This document shows positions 1 through 5,818 of a DNA stretch of 7,795 nucleotides, piece after piece. A model generated the notes under the pieces. The model saw only the letters and a list, made by a program, of their open reading frames with translations. It was not told the DNA's origin and did not search any database. The position numbers were made by a program, and so were the translations under genes. Position 1 is the stretch's first letter; every line of letters starts with the position of its first letter. Source of the DNA: JBBRLG01 sp038231495 (GTDB lineage: Bacteria; Planctomycetota; Planctomycetia; Gemmatales; Gemmataceae); NCBI GenBank assembly GCA_038231495.1, contig JBBRLG010000366.1, positions 1 to 7,795 of the forward strand, given 5' to 3'.

Positions 1-198
1 GGTGAACAGGTCGTAGAGGGCTTTGACGTCGGCTTCGGCGTTGGGCCGGGCCTTGATCTGTTTGTCGGCGTAGTCGCTGATGCCGACGAGGACGACAAAG
101 GGTTGGGGCTTGTGTTCTTCCGCGGCGCGGACTGGCAGGGCCAGCGCCAGCACGCCGATCAGCACGGCGAGCCAGTGCATCTTCACGGCCTTGGTCAT
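1..198 (-). CDS. Secreted caspase-like (peptidase C14) protein, N-terminal fragment
   Basis: Only the first 66 codons are in the window; the gene continues past the left edge. Translation from the ATG at 198-196 gives a basic start (MTKAVKMHW), a hydrophobic core (LAVLIGVLALALP) and an AxA-like site (VRA|AEEH), so a Sec signal peptide of about 25-26 residues. The mature part opens with PFVVLVGISDYADKQIK and then NAEADVKALYDLF, which matches the first beta strand and first helix of caspase p20 domains (hydrophobic strand, G-I-x-x-Y, then a helix with A-D-x-x-x-L). The catalytic His and Cys lie outside the window, so activity cannot be judged. An AAAGGA ribosome-binding site lies about 10 bases before the ATG. 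Planctomycetes carry many such metacaspase-like proteins, often fused to WD40 or other repeats. The family call rests on the N-terminal pattern only. Confidence 0.72.
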   Translation of the reverse strand, partial: MTKAVKMHWLAVLIGVLALALPVRAAEEHKPQPFVVLVGISDYADKQIKARPNAEADVKALYDLFT

Positions 199-669
199 GG
201 AGTTTCGATCCTTTCGGAACAGTTGGGAGGGGGCCACGGCAGCAAATCGTACCCCGTCCGGCCACAAGGGAACGGCGGCAACGGCGCGCCATGGTGTAAC
301 GCGCACGACGCGGCCCGTGGGGGAGCCGCGGCGACCGCCGTGACAGCTTGGAGGTGCCGCGGCAGGTGCAACGTCACTTCCATCTGCTATTGTGACGACG
401 GCTGGCGTCCAGTCAACCCAATTAGCAGAGTCGTTACGACCGGGTGTAGCAAATCTTCCGGGACCGTGTCGTGGTCGCCGGGGGGGCGTCCGCCGCGCGA
501 GCCAATCGTTGTCCAACCGCGACCCCTTTGGATGACGACCGGGCCTGTCCGACCCTAGCCAAGCCAATCAACATATGGCGAGGGTCGAACCGCTTTTGCG
601 CAAACGCTTTCCGCAAGACAGCCGTAAACCCTTTTTCAGTATACTCTTCCGCATTAGCAACGGCCCCGG
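199..669. other. Gene-free region upstream of the caspase-like gene
   Basis: No reading frame here has a convincing protein pattern; the open frames are arginine/proline-rich shadows of GC-rich DNA. It should hold the promoter of the leftward caspase-like gene. The best candidate on the minus strand is TTGACT (416-411) with a weak CACAAT (394-389) 16 bases further on, which is marginal. Two copies of a short motif shared with the later repeats occur: gaccctagcca at 551-561 and its inverse tggcgagggtcga at 576-588. A TATACT-containing AT-rich spot near 640-650 could be a promoter element for either strand but has no clear partner box. Confidence 0.4.
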
Positions 670-731
670 ATCGACCCTAGCCAATCTCGACCCTCGCCAA
701 TCTCGACCCGCGCCAATCTCGACCCGCGCCA
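670..731. repeat. 16-bp tandem repeat, four copies
   Basis: Consecutive units read atcgaccctagcca (670-683, 14 bp), atctcgaccctcgcca (684-699), atctcgacccgcgcca (700-715) and atctcgacccgcgcca (716-731). The last two are identical and the earlier ones differ by one to three changes, so the array looks like it grew by recent duplication at its right end. The core gaccctNgcca also occurs singly at 551-561, inverted at 576-588, and inverted in a second cluster at 6855-6909 and 7013-7027. There are no spacers, so this is not a CRISPR array. Confidence 0.85.
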
Positions 732-770
732 CGAAAAAGGGGTAGGGTCTCCGTTTGGCGTGGTCCTCGC

Positions 771-963
771 TTCGGCCGGGCGGTGCAGATCGCGGCGGAG
801 AGCAACCCGGAGACGCTGAAGTTGCTGCGCAAGGTGGTCGAGGTCGAGAACGAGCACCAGGGGACCGTGAAGCTGCTGAAGGGCGTCAAAAAGGAGGACG
901 AGTTCGCGCTGGAGACGCGCTCGACCAAGACGGCGCGGGTGCAGAAGGGGCAGTGCTTTCAGA
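771..963 (+). pseudogene. Remnant of VWA-domain protein C-terminus (tentative)
   Basis: Frame 783 is open from upstream and has strongly coding-like codon use (G or C in most third positions) up to about 955. It reads NPETLKLLRKVVEVENEHQG, then TVKLLKGVKKEDEFALETRS and TKTARVQKGQ. The ending resembles the C-terminal tail of bacterial VWA proteins that sit in FHA/phosphatase signalling operons, which commonly end in a D-T-R-S-T-K-T-x-R-like segment; this is recalled family knowledge, not a search result. The VWA domain itself is missing: the sequence directly upstream is the tandem repeat at 670-731. Past about 963 the same frame runs into a palindrome and shows no own stop, as if the original stop was lost when the palindrome arrived. 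It has no ribosome-binding site. I treat it as a dead fragment. Confidence 0.45.
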
Positions 964-965
964 GC

Positions 966-1001
966 CGCCGCTTGCGGCTTTGCGCAAAGCCGCAAGCGGC
1001 G
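966..1001. repeat. Perfect 36-bp palindrome
   Basis: The left half is cgccgcttgcggctttgc (966-983) and the right half is its exact reverse complement (984-1001); there is no unpaired centre. It can form an 18-bp stem without loop as a cruciform, or a long hairpin in RNA. It lies exactly between the remnant VWA-type tail and the ATG of the zinc-ribbon remnant, so it could be a mobile REP-like palindrome that landed in a short intergenic space, or an old terminator. Confidence 0.85.
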
Positions 1002-1022
1002 TGCCCGAAAGGCTTATCCGTC

Positions 1023-1185
1023 ATGTTCACTTGTCCCCAGAACCACGAGTCGGAGACCGCGGGACCGCGCGCGCGAGCAGCCGCCAGGTCTTTTGCGAGG
1101 TGTGCGGTTACAATTACCAGACGCGCGCCGCCGGCGTCTTTGCAAGCAGCGGTAGGTTGCGCTTGGAGAAGAGGATTTCGCCGTG
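1023..1185 (+). pseudogene. Remnant of zinc-ribbon (FHA-type) protein N-terminus, frameshifted
   Basis: An ATG at 1023 opens MFTCPQNHESET, the usual start of a zinc-ribbon segment (C-P-x-x-H-x-S). The second half of the ribbon, FCEVCGYNYQTRAAG, is found about 60 bases later in a different forward frame, so the gene has a frameshift between about 1060 and 1090. Joined, it gives a C-P...C-x-x-C-G ribbon of the kind that begins many FHA-domain proteins. The first ribbon cysteine pair is incomplete (only one Cys before the His), so metal binding is uncertain. No FHA domain follows: within 70 bases the start region of the aldo/keto reductase begins. Being directly downstream of a VWA-like tail supports the reading as a decayed VWA / zinc-ribbon-FHA gene pair. 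Confidence 0.45.
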
Positions 1186-1258
1186 CTGGAGGCGTTGATC
1201 CCGGAGTGGTTGACGCCGGGTGCGGCGGAAGGGCAAAGGCACCAACGGGAGTTGCAGT

Positions 1259-2239
1259 ATGAAGTACACCTTTCTCGGTCGCACCGGCGTGACGGTCTCG
1301 CGGCTGTGCCTGGGTTGCATGAGCTACGGCAGCCCGACCTGGCGGCCGTGGGTACTCGATGAGGCCGCCGCGCAACCCTTTTTCCGCCGGGCGGTCGAGT
1401 GCGGCATCAACTTTTTCGACACCGCCGACATGTACTCGCTGGGTGCCAGCGAGGAGGTCACCGGCCGCGCGTTGCGTAAGTTCGCCAACCTCGACGAGTG
1501 CGTTGTCGCCACCAAGGTGTTCAATGCGATGTCCGACCGCCCCAACCAGGCCGGCCTGTCGCGCAAGCACGTCGTCCAGGGTTGCGAGGCCAGCCTGCGC
1601 CGCCTCGGCGTGACCACCATCGACCTGTACCAGGTCCACCGCTTCGACCCGGACACGCCGATCGACGAAATGCTGGCGGGCCTGGACTTGCTGGTCCGCC
1701 AGGGAAAAGTGCGCTACCTCGGCGCCAGCTCGGCCGCGGCGTGGCGGTTCGCACAGGCTCTCAGCGCATCAGAGCGGCACGGCTGGGCGCGGTTCGTCAC
1801 CATGCAAAACCATTACAACCTCCTTTACCGAGAGGAAGAGCGTGAAATGCTGCCCTTGTGCCAGGCCGAGGGGGTTGGCGTGCTGCCGTGGTCGCCGCTG
1901 GCGCGCGGCCTGCTGGCCGGCACTCGGCAGACCCCGATGGACGCCGGCGCGACCCGGCGTGCGGAAACCGACGATTTCGCCCGCAAGTTGTACGACCAGG
2001 CGAGCGATGCGGACGTGATCGATGTCGTGCGCCTCGTGGCCCAGGGGCGCGGCGTGGCGGCGGCGCAGGTGGCGTTGGCTTGGCTGCTGTCGAAGCCGGC
2101 CGTGACCGCACCGATTTTCGGCGCGACCAAGATGCCACACCTGGACGACGCGGTCGCCGCCCTGGACCTGGAATTGACTGCGGAAGAGGTGCAGCAACTC
2201 GAAGCGCCTTACCGACCGCATCCGGTGCGTGGATTCTGA
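1259..2239 (+). CDS. yajO: Aldo/keto reductase, YajO-like
   Basis: A 326-residue cytoplasmic NADPH-dependent oxidoreductase with a TIM-barrel fold. Start chosen at ATG 1259, which has GGGAG at 1246-1250; a GTG at 1220 in frame lacks this and adds 13 non-conserved residues. The N-terminus MKYTFLGRTGVTVSRLCLGC is typical of the family. The catalytic tetrad is complete: Asp54 and Tyr59 in NFFDTADMY, Lys86 in VVATKVF, His127 in YQVHRFD. Further family blocks are QNHYNLLYREEEREMLPLC, PWSPLARGLLAG and a C-terminal APYRPHPVRGF. Length and these blocks match E. coli YajO (324 residues), which has been linked to 1-deoxyxylulose-5-phosphate formation and to reduction of assorted aldehydes; the natural substrate here cannot be read from sequence. 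It stands alone: the upstream DNA is a decayed gene pair, and a long inverted repeat follows the stop within 10 bases. Confidence 0.95.
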   Translation: MKYTFLGRTGVTVSRLCLGCMSYGSPTWRPWVLDEAAAQPFFRRAVECGINFFDTADMYSLGASEEVTGRALRKFANLDECVVATKVFNAMSDRPNQAGLSRKHVVQGCEASLRRLGVTTIDLYQVHRFDPDTPIDEMLAGLDLLVRQGKVRYLGASSAAAWRFAQALSASERHGWARFVTMQNHYNLLYREEEREMLPLCQAEGVGVLPWSPLARGLLAGTRQTPMDAGATRRAETDDFARKLYDQASDADVIDVVRLVAQGRGVAAAQVALAWLLSKPAVTAPIFGATKMPHLDDAVAALDLELTAEEVQQLEAPYRPHPVRGF

Positions 2240-2292
2240 AACACGCGGTTCCCCCGGATTGCGCTGCGCTCCATCCGGGGCTACTATCGTTT

Positions 2293-2311
2293 ACCCGCTG
2301 ACGCGGGTTTT
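2293..2311 (+). terminator. Hairpin plus T-run after yajO
   Basis: Stem acccgc (2293-2298), loop tgac, stem gcgggt (2303-2308), followed by a short TTTT run (2308-2311). It lies about 55 bases after the yajO stop, inside the centre of the long inverted repeat. It resembles a weak intrinsic terminator, but the T-run is short and the larger repeat could fold over it, so termination could equally come from the long stem. Confidence 0.4.
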
Positions 2312-2321
2312 AACCATCAGA

Positions 2322-2337
2322 ACCCCCGTTAGGGGGT
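2322..2337. repeat. Small hairpin inside the long inverted repeat
   Basis: Stem accccc (2322-2327), loop gtta, stem gggggt (2332-2337). It has no T-run after it. It is the second of two nested hairpins in the centre of the 2245-2385 repeat, giving the whole element a cloverleaf-like possible fold. Confidence 0.6.
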
Positions 2338-2476
2338 AAGCGAACGTAGCCCCGGATGGAGCGCAGCGCAATCCGGGGGAGCCGCCTCTGTTTAATGAGC
2401 CGTCCGTCCGATAGAAACAACCTTGCCAACGGGCGACGTTGAACCCCTCTCTCTTCCGGTCGGCAGGAGTCGTTCC

Positions 2477-4531
2477 ATGAAGCAGTTCCTCGGCGCAATC
2501 GTCGTGCTCGGGTGTTGGCTGTCCGCCGCCGCGGCCGCGGACCCGTTGCCCAAACCGCTGGTCACAGGGCTGAAGGACCCCAGAAGCGTTGCAGTCGGTT
2601 CTGACGGCCGCATTTATGTCGCCGAAGCAGGAGAAGACGGGAAGGAACACACGGCTCGGATCGTGGTCATCGAGAACGGCACGGCGGTCCCCTTCGCCAC
2701 CGGCTTGGATAACCCTAACCGAATGACAACGTTCCACGAATTCCTATTCGTCACGGACATGTCACACGTTTATCGCATCGACAAGAAAGGCAAAGTTGAA
2801 GAGTACATCGAGTCAAGCTCGTTGTCGAAAGTTCCTTCGGTGTTTAGCGCGATAGCCGTGGACGAGCAAGGCACCCTTTACGTCGCTAACATCCAAAAGC
2901 CTAATCCTGGGGACGGAAATGCGGTCAACACAATCTACCGCATCGACGTTAAGAAGAAGGTCACCAAAGTGGTTGATGACAAGAAGGGCACTAGTCCAAA
3001 GTTTCTCGATTTTGCCGCTGCGATGACAATGGACGGCATGTCGTTCCTGCTCGCAGTTGATCGGGACTCTGGAAGTTTGCACCGCTTGAAAATCGCCGAC
3101 GGTACTTCATCAAAAATCGCCGGCGGGTTCAGTCAACCTGAGTCGGTGGTCTGGGATTATTACGGACGCCTTTACATTTCCGATAATGATAAACACACGG
3201 TCTTCGTGATCCCCCGGTCTGGTGAGAAAGCGGTTGTGTTGGCTTCGGGGTTTAAATCTCCCTACGGGCTAGCGCTTGATTCCACGGGAAAATCACTTCT
3301 TGTACTGGATCGGGTTGCCGAAACGTTGACCGCAATCCCCACGAAAGTCCCCGGCCAGGACCTAGACGAAACGCCCCTCAAACTGGAAACCAGTGTCGCC
3401 TTCCCCGACCTGCAATGGACGGGCTGGAAGCCGGAAACGGACAAAGGCAAAGTGGCGTCGCTGCGGCCCATCGTCCTCACGCACGCCGGCGACGGCTCCA
3501 ACCGCGTGTTCGTCGCCACCGAGCAGGGCGTCATCCACGTCTTCCCCAACGACCCGAAGGCGGCCGCAACGCAAATCTTCCTCGATATTCAGGACCGCGT
3601 GGTCTACAACGACAAGCAAAATGAGGAGGGCTTTTTGGGCCTGGCCTTCCACCCGAATTACAAGAAGAACGGCGAGTTCTTCGTCTTTTACACCACGAAA
3701 AAAGCCAAGTTGACCAACGTGATTTCGCGCTTCCGGGTCAGCAAGGACGATCCGAACAAGGCCGACCCGGCTTCCGAGGAAGTGTTGCTGCAAATCGAAA
3801 AGCCGTACTGGAACCACGACGGCGGCACCCTCTGTTTCGGGCCGGACGGCTTCCTGTACTTCACCCACGGCGACGGCGGCCTGGCCAACGACCCACACAA
3901 GAACGGCCAGAACCTCAACACCATGCTCGGCAAAGTGCTGCGCATCGACGTGGACCACAAGGACGCGGGTAAGAACTACGCCGTACCCAAGGACAACCCG
4001 TTCGTGGGCCGTAAGGACGCCGCCGGCGAAGTCTGGGCTTACGGCTTGCGCAACATCTGGCGCATGGCGTTCGACCGCAAAACGGGCGACCTGTGGGCGG
4101 GCGACGTCGGCCAGAACCTGTACGAAGAAATCGACCTGATTACCAAGGGCGGCAACTACGGCTGGAGTGTGCGCGAGGGGTTGCACCCCTTCGGCGACAA
4201 CGGCTCCGACGTGCGTAAGGACTTGATCGAGCCGATCTGGGAATACCACCACGACGTGGGCAAGTGCATCATCGGCGGCCACGTCTATCGGGGGTCGCGT
4301 CTGCCGGAGCTGGACGGTGCCTACGTCTACGCCGATTTCGTCAGCGGCAAGCTGTGGGCGTTGCGCTACGACGCGGGCAAGGGTCGCGTCGTGGCCAACC
4401 GTCCGATCCGGGAAAAGGGCATTCCGGTCCTGTCATTCGGCGAGGACGAGAAGGGGGAAGTTTACATGCTGGAGGAATCACTGACGGGGAAGGCCATTCA
4501 TTGGCTGGTGCGGCCGAAGGAGACGAAGTAA
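2477..4531 (+). CDS. Exported beta-propeller / PQQ-type sugar dehydrogenase fusion
   Basis: 684 residues. Start chosen at ATG 2477, with AGGAG at 2465-2469 seven bases upstream and an immediate signal peptide (MKQFLGAIVVLGCWLSAAAA|ADP); an in-frame TTG at 2423 would bury this signal. Residues about 25-300 form SMP-30/NHL-like propeller repeats (for example GLKDPRSVAVGSDGRIYVAE, YYGRLYISDN, SPYGLALDSTGKSLLVLD). Residues about 325-684 are a glucose/sorbosone dehydrogenase domain: LTHAGDGSNRVFVAT, GFLGLAFHPNYKKNG, the YWNHDGGTLCFGPDG block with the expected catalytic His447, HGDGG, YGLRN with Arg525 and GDVGQNLYEEID. In characterised members this domain oxidises aldose sugars with PQQ and calcium in the periplasm; substrate here is unknown, and no cytochrome domain is attached. 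The propeller-encoding half is lower in GC than the dehydrogenase half. The gene is monocistronic by position, ending at a hairpin. Confidence 0.9.
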   Translation: MKQFLGAIVVLGCWLSAAAAADPLPKPLVTGLKDPRSVAVGSDGRIYVAEAGEDGKEHTARIVVIENGTAVPFATGLDNPNRMTTFHEFLFVTDMSHVYRIDKKGKVEEYIESSSLSKVPSVFSAIAVDEQGTLYVANIQKPNPGDGNAVNTIYRIDVKKKVTKVVDDKKGTSPKFLDFAAAMTMDGMSFLLAVDRDSGSLHRLKIADGTSSKIAGGFSQPESVVWDYYGRLYISDNDKHTVFVIPRSGEKAVVLASGFKSPYGLALDSTGKSLLVLDRVAETLTAIPTKVPGQDLDETPLKLETSVAFPDLQWTGWKPETDKGKVASLRPIVLTHAGDGSNRVFVATEQGVIHVFPNDPKAAATQIFLDIQDRVVYNDKQNEEGFLGLAFHPNYKKNGEFFVFYTTKKAKLTNVISRFRVSKDDPNKADPASEEVLLQIEKPYWNHDGGTLCFGPDGFLYFTHGDGGLANDPHKNGQNLNTMLGKVLRIDVDHKDAGKNYAVPKDNPFVGRKDAAGEVWAYGLRNIWRMAFDRKTGDLWAGDVGQNLYEEIDLITKGGNYGWSVREGLHPFGDNGSDVRKDLIEPIWEYHHDVGKCIIGGHVYRGSRLPELDGAYVYADFVSGKLWALRYDAGKGRVVANRPIREKGIPVLSFGEDEKGEVYMLEESLTGKAIHWLVRPKETK

Positions 4532-4553
4532 TCGCCGAGCGAGGCTTTGGCAA

Positions 4554-4582
4554 CTGGTTCCCACGCGGAGCGTGGGAACCAG
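4554..4582. terminator. Strong hairpin between convergent genes
   Basis: Stem ctggttcccacgc (4554-4566), loop gga, stem gcgtgggaaccag (4570-4582): 13 perfect base pairs. It lies 22 bases after the stop of the sugar dehydrogenase gene and 22 bases beyond the stop of the leftward retropepsin gene, so it is placed to end transcription from both sides. It lacks a T-run, so Rho-independent termination is uncertain; hairpins of this ttcccacgc type are also common dispersed repeats in planctomycete genomes (recalled knowledge). Confidence 0.65.
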
Positions 4583-4604
4583 GAACGATGCGCGGCTCCA
4601 AACT

Positions 4605-5039
4605 TCAAAACTCGAGCGTGAAGGTGCGAGCCGGGCCATCGGCCAGCAGTTTGCAGGTCAGCAGGATGTCCAGACCGATGAGCACATCGAATGGGAATCC
4701 ACGGGCCAGTTCCATCACCAAGAGGGACGGCTGCGAAAGCCACGGGCGGCCAACATTCTGCGCGTCCAAAAGGTGGAGGCTAACTCGGTATAAGTTCACC
4801 GGTACAGACCCGCCGATGCTCTGCGTCGTGGTCTTATGGATCGCGGGGATCCCCAGTTGCTGAAGGATCGGCAACGCCACCGCCGTGATGTCGCTGCCCG
4901 TGTCAATGAGTCCGCGTGCCTGAACGAGGGACGGTCCAGAGCCCCTCGACCGCAGTGGCACCAGGAGCGCCGCTTCAAGGTTGACCGCGACATCGACGAT
5001 TAGGCCGGCAGGAACGATCGGAAAGGTTAACGTCGCCAT
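4605..5039 (-). CDS. Retropepsin-like aspartic protease
   Basis: 144 residues from ATG 5039-5037. The motif ARGLIDTGSDITAV carries the aspartic protease signature, with the catalytic Asp46 in D-T-G-S, followed by a QSIGG turn and a C-terminal FDVLIGLDIL block equal to the hydrophobic-hydrophobic-G segment of retropepsins. Only one D-T-G is present and the chain is short, so it would act as a homodimer as viral retropepsins do. No signal peptide or membrane segment is visible, so it is probably cytoplasmic. GGAGGAGG lies about 12 bases before the ATG, and the gene overlaps the end of the upstream gene by 13 bases, which indicates translational coupling and a joint role. Stand-alone bacterial retropepsins are known in cyanobacteria, planctomycetes and Rickettsia, but targets are mostly unknown. 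An upstream in-frame start near 5195 would only read the shadow of the neighbouring gene. Confidence 0.88.
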   Translation of the reverse strand: MATLTFPIVPAGLIVDVAVNLEAALLVPLRSRGSGPSLVQARGLIDTGSDITAVALPILQQLGIPAIHKTTTQSIGGSVPVNLYRVSLHLLDAQNVGRPWLSQPSLLVMELARGFPFDVLIGLDILLTCKLLADGPARTFTLEF

Positions 5040-5401
5040 CCGCGGTGATACCCTCCTCCACGAAGGATCGGTTCGCGGACACAGATCTGCTTTAGCAGCA
5101 CCGGTTGCATCGCGAACCGCTGCAAGCGGACCCGATCGGCTTCGTTTTCCGTGTCCCAGACGCCGATGATTTGACCGCCCTCGATCAGCACCCACCGGCC
5201 CTCGTGTCCTTCACTCAGAAGTCGGGCCACTTCGCGGCGGTAGAAGTTCCACTCGGTTGCCAGGGGGCTCTCGGAAGTATCCTCCGGCAGTTCGGTAAAG
5301 TGCATGGTCGGCCGCTCGACCGGCAACAACAGCCGTGCCGACGACGGATCAAATGCCTTGCGACAGAGTATTTCGACAGGGTTCAATCCCTTTTCCTCCA
5401 T
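5027..5401 (-). CDS. Small protein paired with retropepsin (DUF5678-like segment)
   Basis: 124 residues from ATG 5401-5399, chosen because AAAGGAGGAG stands 6 bases upstream; an in-frame start at 5503 lacks a site and adds an arginine-rich stretch. Residues about 50-65 (EWNFYRREVARLLSEGHEG) form a helix, followed by the strand-rich RWVLIEGGQIIGVWDT and a helix EADRVRLQRFAMQPVLLKQI, then a basic tail ILRGGGYHRGWRR. The helix-strand-turn-strand-helix plan, with W-V-L-I-x-G-x-x-I-I-G-V-W-D-T, resembles the small DUF5678 family (assignment from memory). No catalytic motif, signal peptide or membrane segment is seen. Its last 13 bases overlap the retropepsin start, so the two are one transcript and probably one functional unit: the small protein could be substrate, adaptor or inhibitor of the protease. 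That role is inference. Confidence 0.82.
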   Translation of the reverse strand: MEEKGLNPVEILCRKAFDPSSARLLLPVERPTMHFTELPEDTSESPLATEWNFYRREVARLLSEGHEGRWVLIEGGQIIGVWDTENEADRVRLQRFAMQPVLLKQICVREPILRGGGYHRGWRR

Positions 5402-5417
5402 GATTGCTCCTCCTTTG

Positions 5418-5434
5418 TCGGATACTATATCCGA
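5418..5434 (-). promoter_or_regulatory. Operator-like palindrome before the retropepsin operon
   Basis: tcggata (5418-5424), centre cta, tatccga (5428-5434): perfect 7-bp arms around a 3-base centre, ending about 7 bases before the ribosome-binding site of the 5027-5401 gene. Read on the minus strand it contains TATAGT, a fair -10 hexamer, though I see no good -35 box. It could be a repressor site laid over the promoter or a small 5' mRNA hairpin controlling access to the ribosome-binding site. Confidence 0.45.
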
Positions 5435-5641
5435 AACCTGATTTTGCCACAGCGCCGATCCGTCACCTGTCGCGCGAGGGCGCAACTTAGGCGACCGATT
5501 CAAATCAAAGAACCGCCGTCAGGTTTTTTTTTGCTCCGACATCACGGGGCGACCGGGCCGTTTCGGCGGCGTGGTGAAGTCGAGGCCGAGTTTCTGTTCC
5601 TCGGCGAAACGGACGAACTCCCGCCTATCGGCAGCTTTGCA

Positions 5642-5818
5642 CAAAAGTCGTGTCGCCGATCGCAGTCCGCCAACGCCGAATCAGTCCGCCAACGGTGGCG
5701 GACTCAGAATCAACGCCAACGGGCTCCCAATTACAGCCATTTGCTGCCGCTAACACGGAGTCCGCCACACTGCCACGCCCCACGAGCATGGTGACGGGTT
5801 AGTCGCCAACAAGGTTTT
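5642..5818. mobile_element. MITE-like insertion with 6-bp target duplication
   Basis: About 177 bases lie between two copies of TTTGCA (5636-5641 and 5819-5824). The ends are imperfect inverted repeats: the left reads aaaagtcgtgtcgccga and the right, reverse complemented, aaaaccttgttggcga (12 of 16 positions agree with one gap). Inside are three copies of agtccgcca (5664, 5683, 5759), a related agtcgccaac at 5801, and a perfect hairpin (5683-5691 with 5696-5704, loop acgg). The insert has no coding potential, so it would need a transposase supplied elsewhere. Removing it restores an open reading frame across the site. Confidence 0.5.
5683..5704. repeat. Hairpin of the agtccgcca motif inside the insertion
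   Basis: Stem agtccgcca (5683-5691), loop acgg, stem tggcggact (5696-5704), nine perfect pairs. The same left arm extended to cagtccgccaacg also occurs 19 bases earlier as a direct repeat (5663-5675), and agtccgcca a third time at 5759-5767. Confidence 0.8.

Larger units (their letters stand above)
2245..2385. repeat. Long inverted repeat with nested hairpins (REP/BIME-like)
   Basis: The arms 2245-2284 and 2346-2385 are complementary over 40 bases with a single G-T pair; the core 34 bases (2251-2284 against 2346-2379) pair perfectly. The core arm begins cccccggattgcgctgcgct. The 61-base centre contains two further hairpins, at 2293-2308 and 2322-2337. Repeats of this gcgctgcgct type between ccccgg ends are, as I recall them, scattered through planctomycete and other environmental genomes, so this is probably a genomic repeat family rather than a one-off structure. 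It fills most of the gap between yajO and the next gene. Confidence 0.85.

Noticed and set aside
670..731. Possible CRISPR-like array
   Set aside because: The units are contiguous 16-mers with no spacers and no cas genes nearby.
1154..1258. Coding-like frame EEDFAVLEALIPEWLTPGAAEG leading to yajO, split here as EEDFAVLEALIPE and WLTPGAAEG
   Set aside because: It has a stop at 1153 just upstream and no start codon or family match; too short to call, although it could be another gene remnant.
959..1639. 226-residue open frame on the minus strand
   Set aside because: It runs across the palindrome and the start of yajO; its composition is that of an antisense shadow, and yajO has all its catalytic residues.
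1769..2221. Minus-strand open frame within yajO
   Set aside because: Arg/Gln/His-rich antisense translation of a well-recognised gene.
2423..2476. Upstream TTG start for the sugar dehydrogenase fusion
   Set aside because: It would place 18 residues before a clear signal peptide and lacks a ribosome-binding site, while ATG 2477 has AGGAG at proper distance.
3362..4282. 306-residue open frame on the minus strand
   Set aside because: It lies opposite the dehydrogenase domain, is rich in Val/His/Ala/Asp as expected from the reverse complement of G/C-third-position codons, and has no family motif.
5105..5794. 229-residue open frame on the plus strand
   Set aside because: It is opposite the small retropepsin partner and crosses the insertion site; the minus-strand genes have ribosome-binding sites and recognisable motifs.
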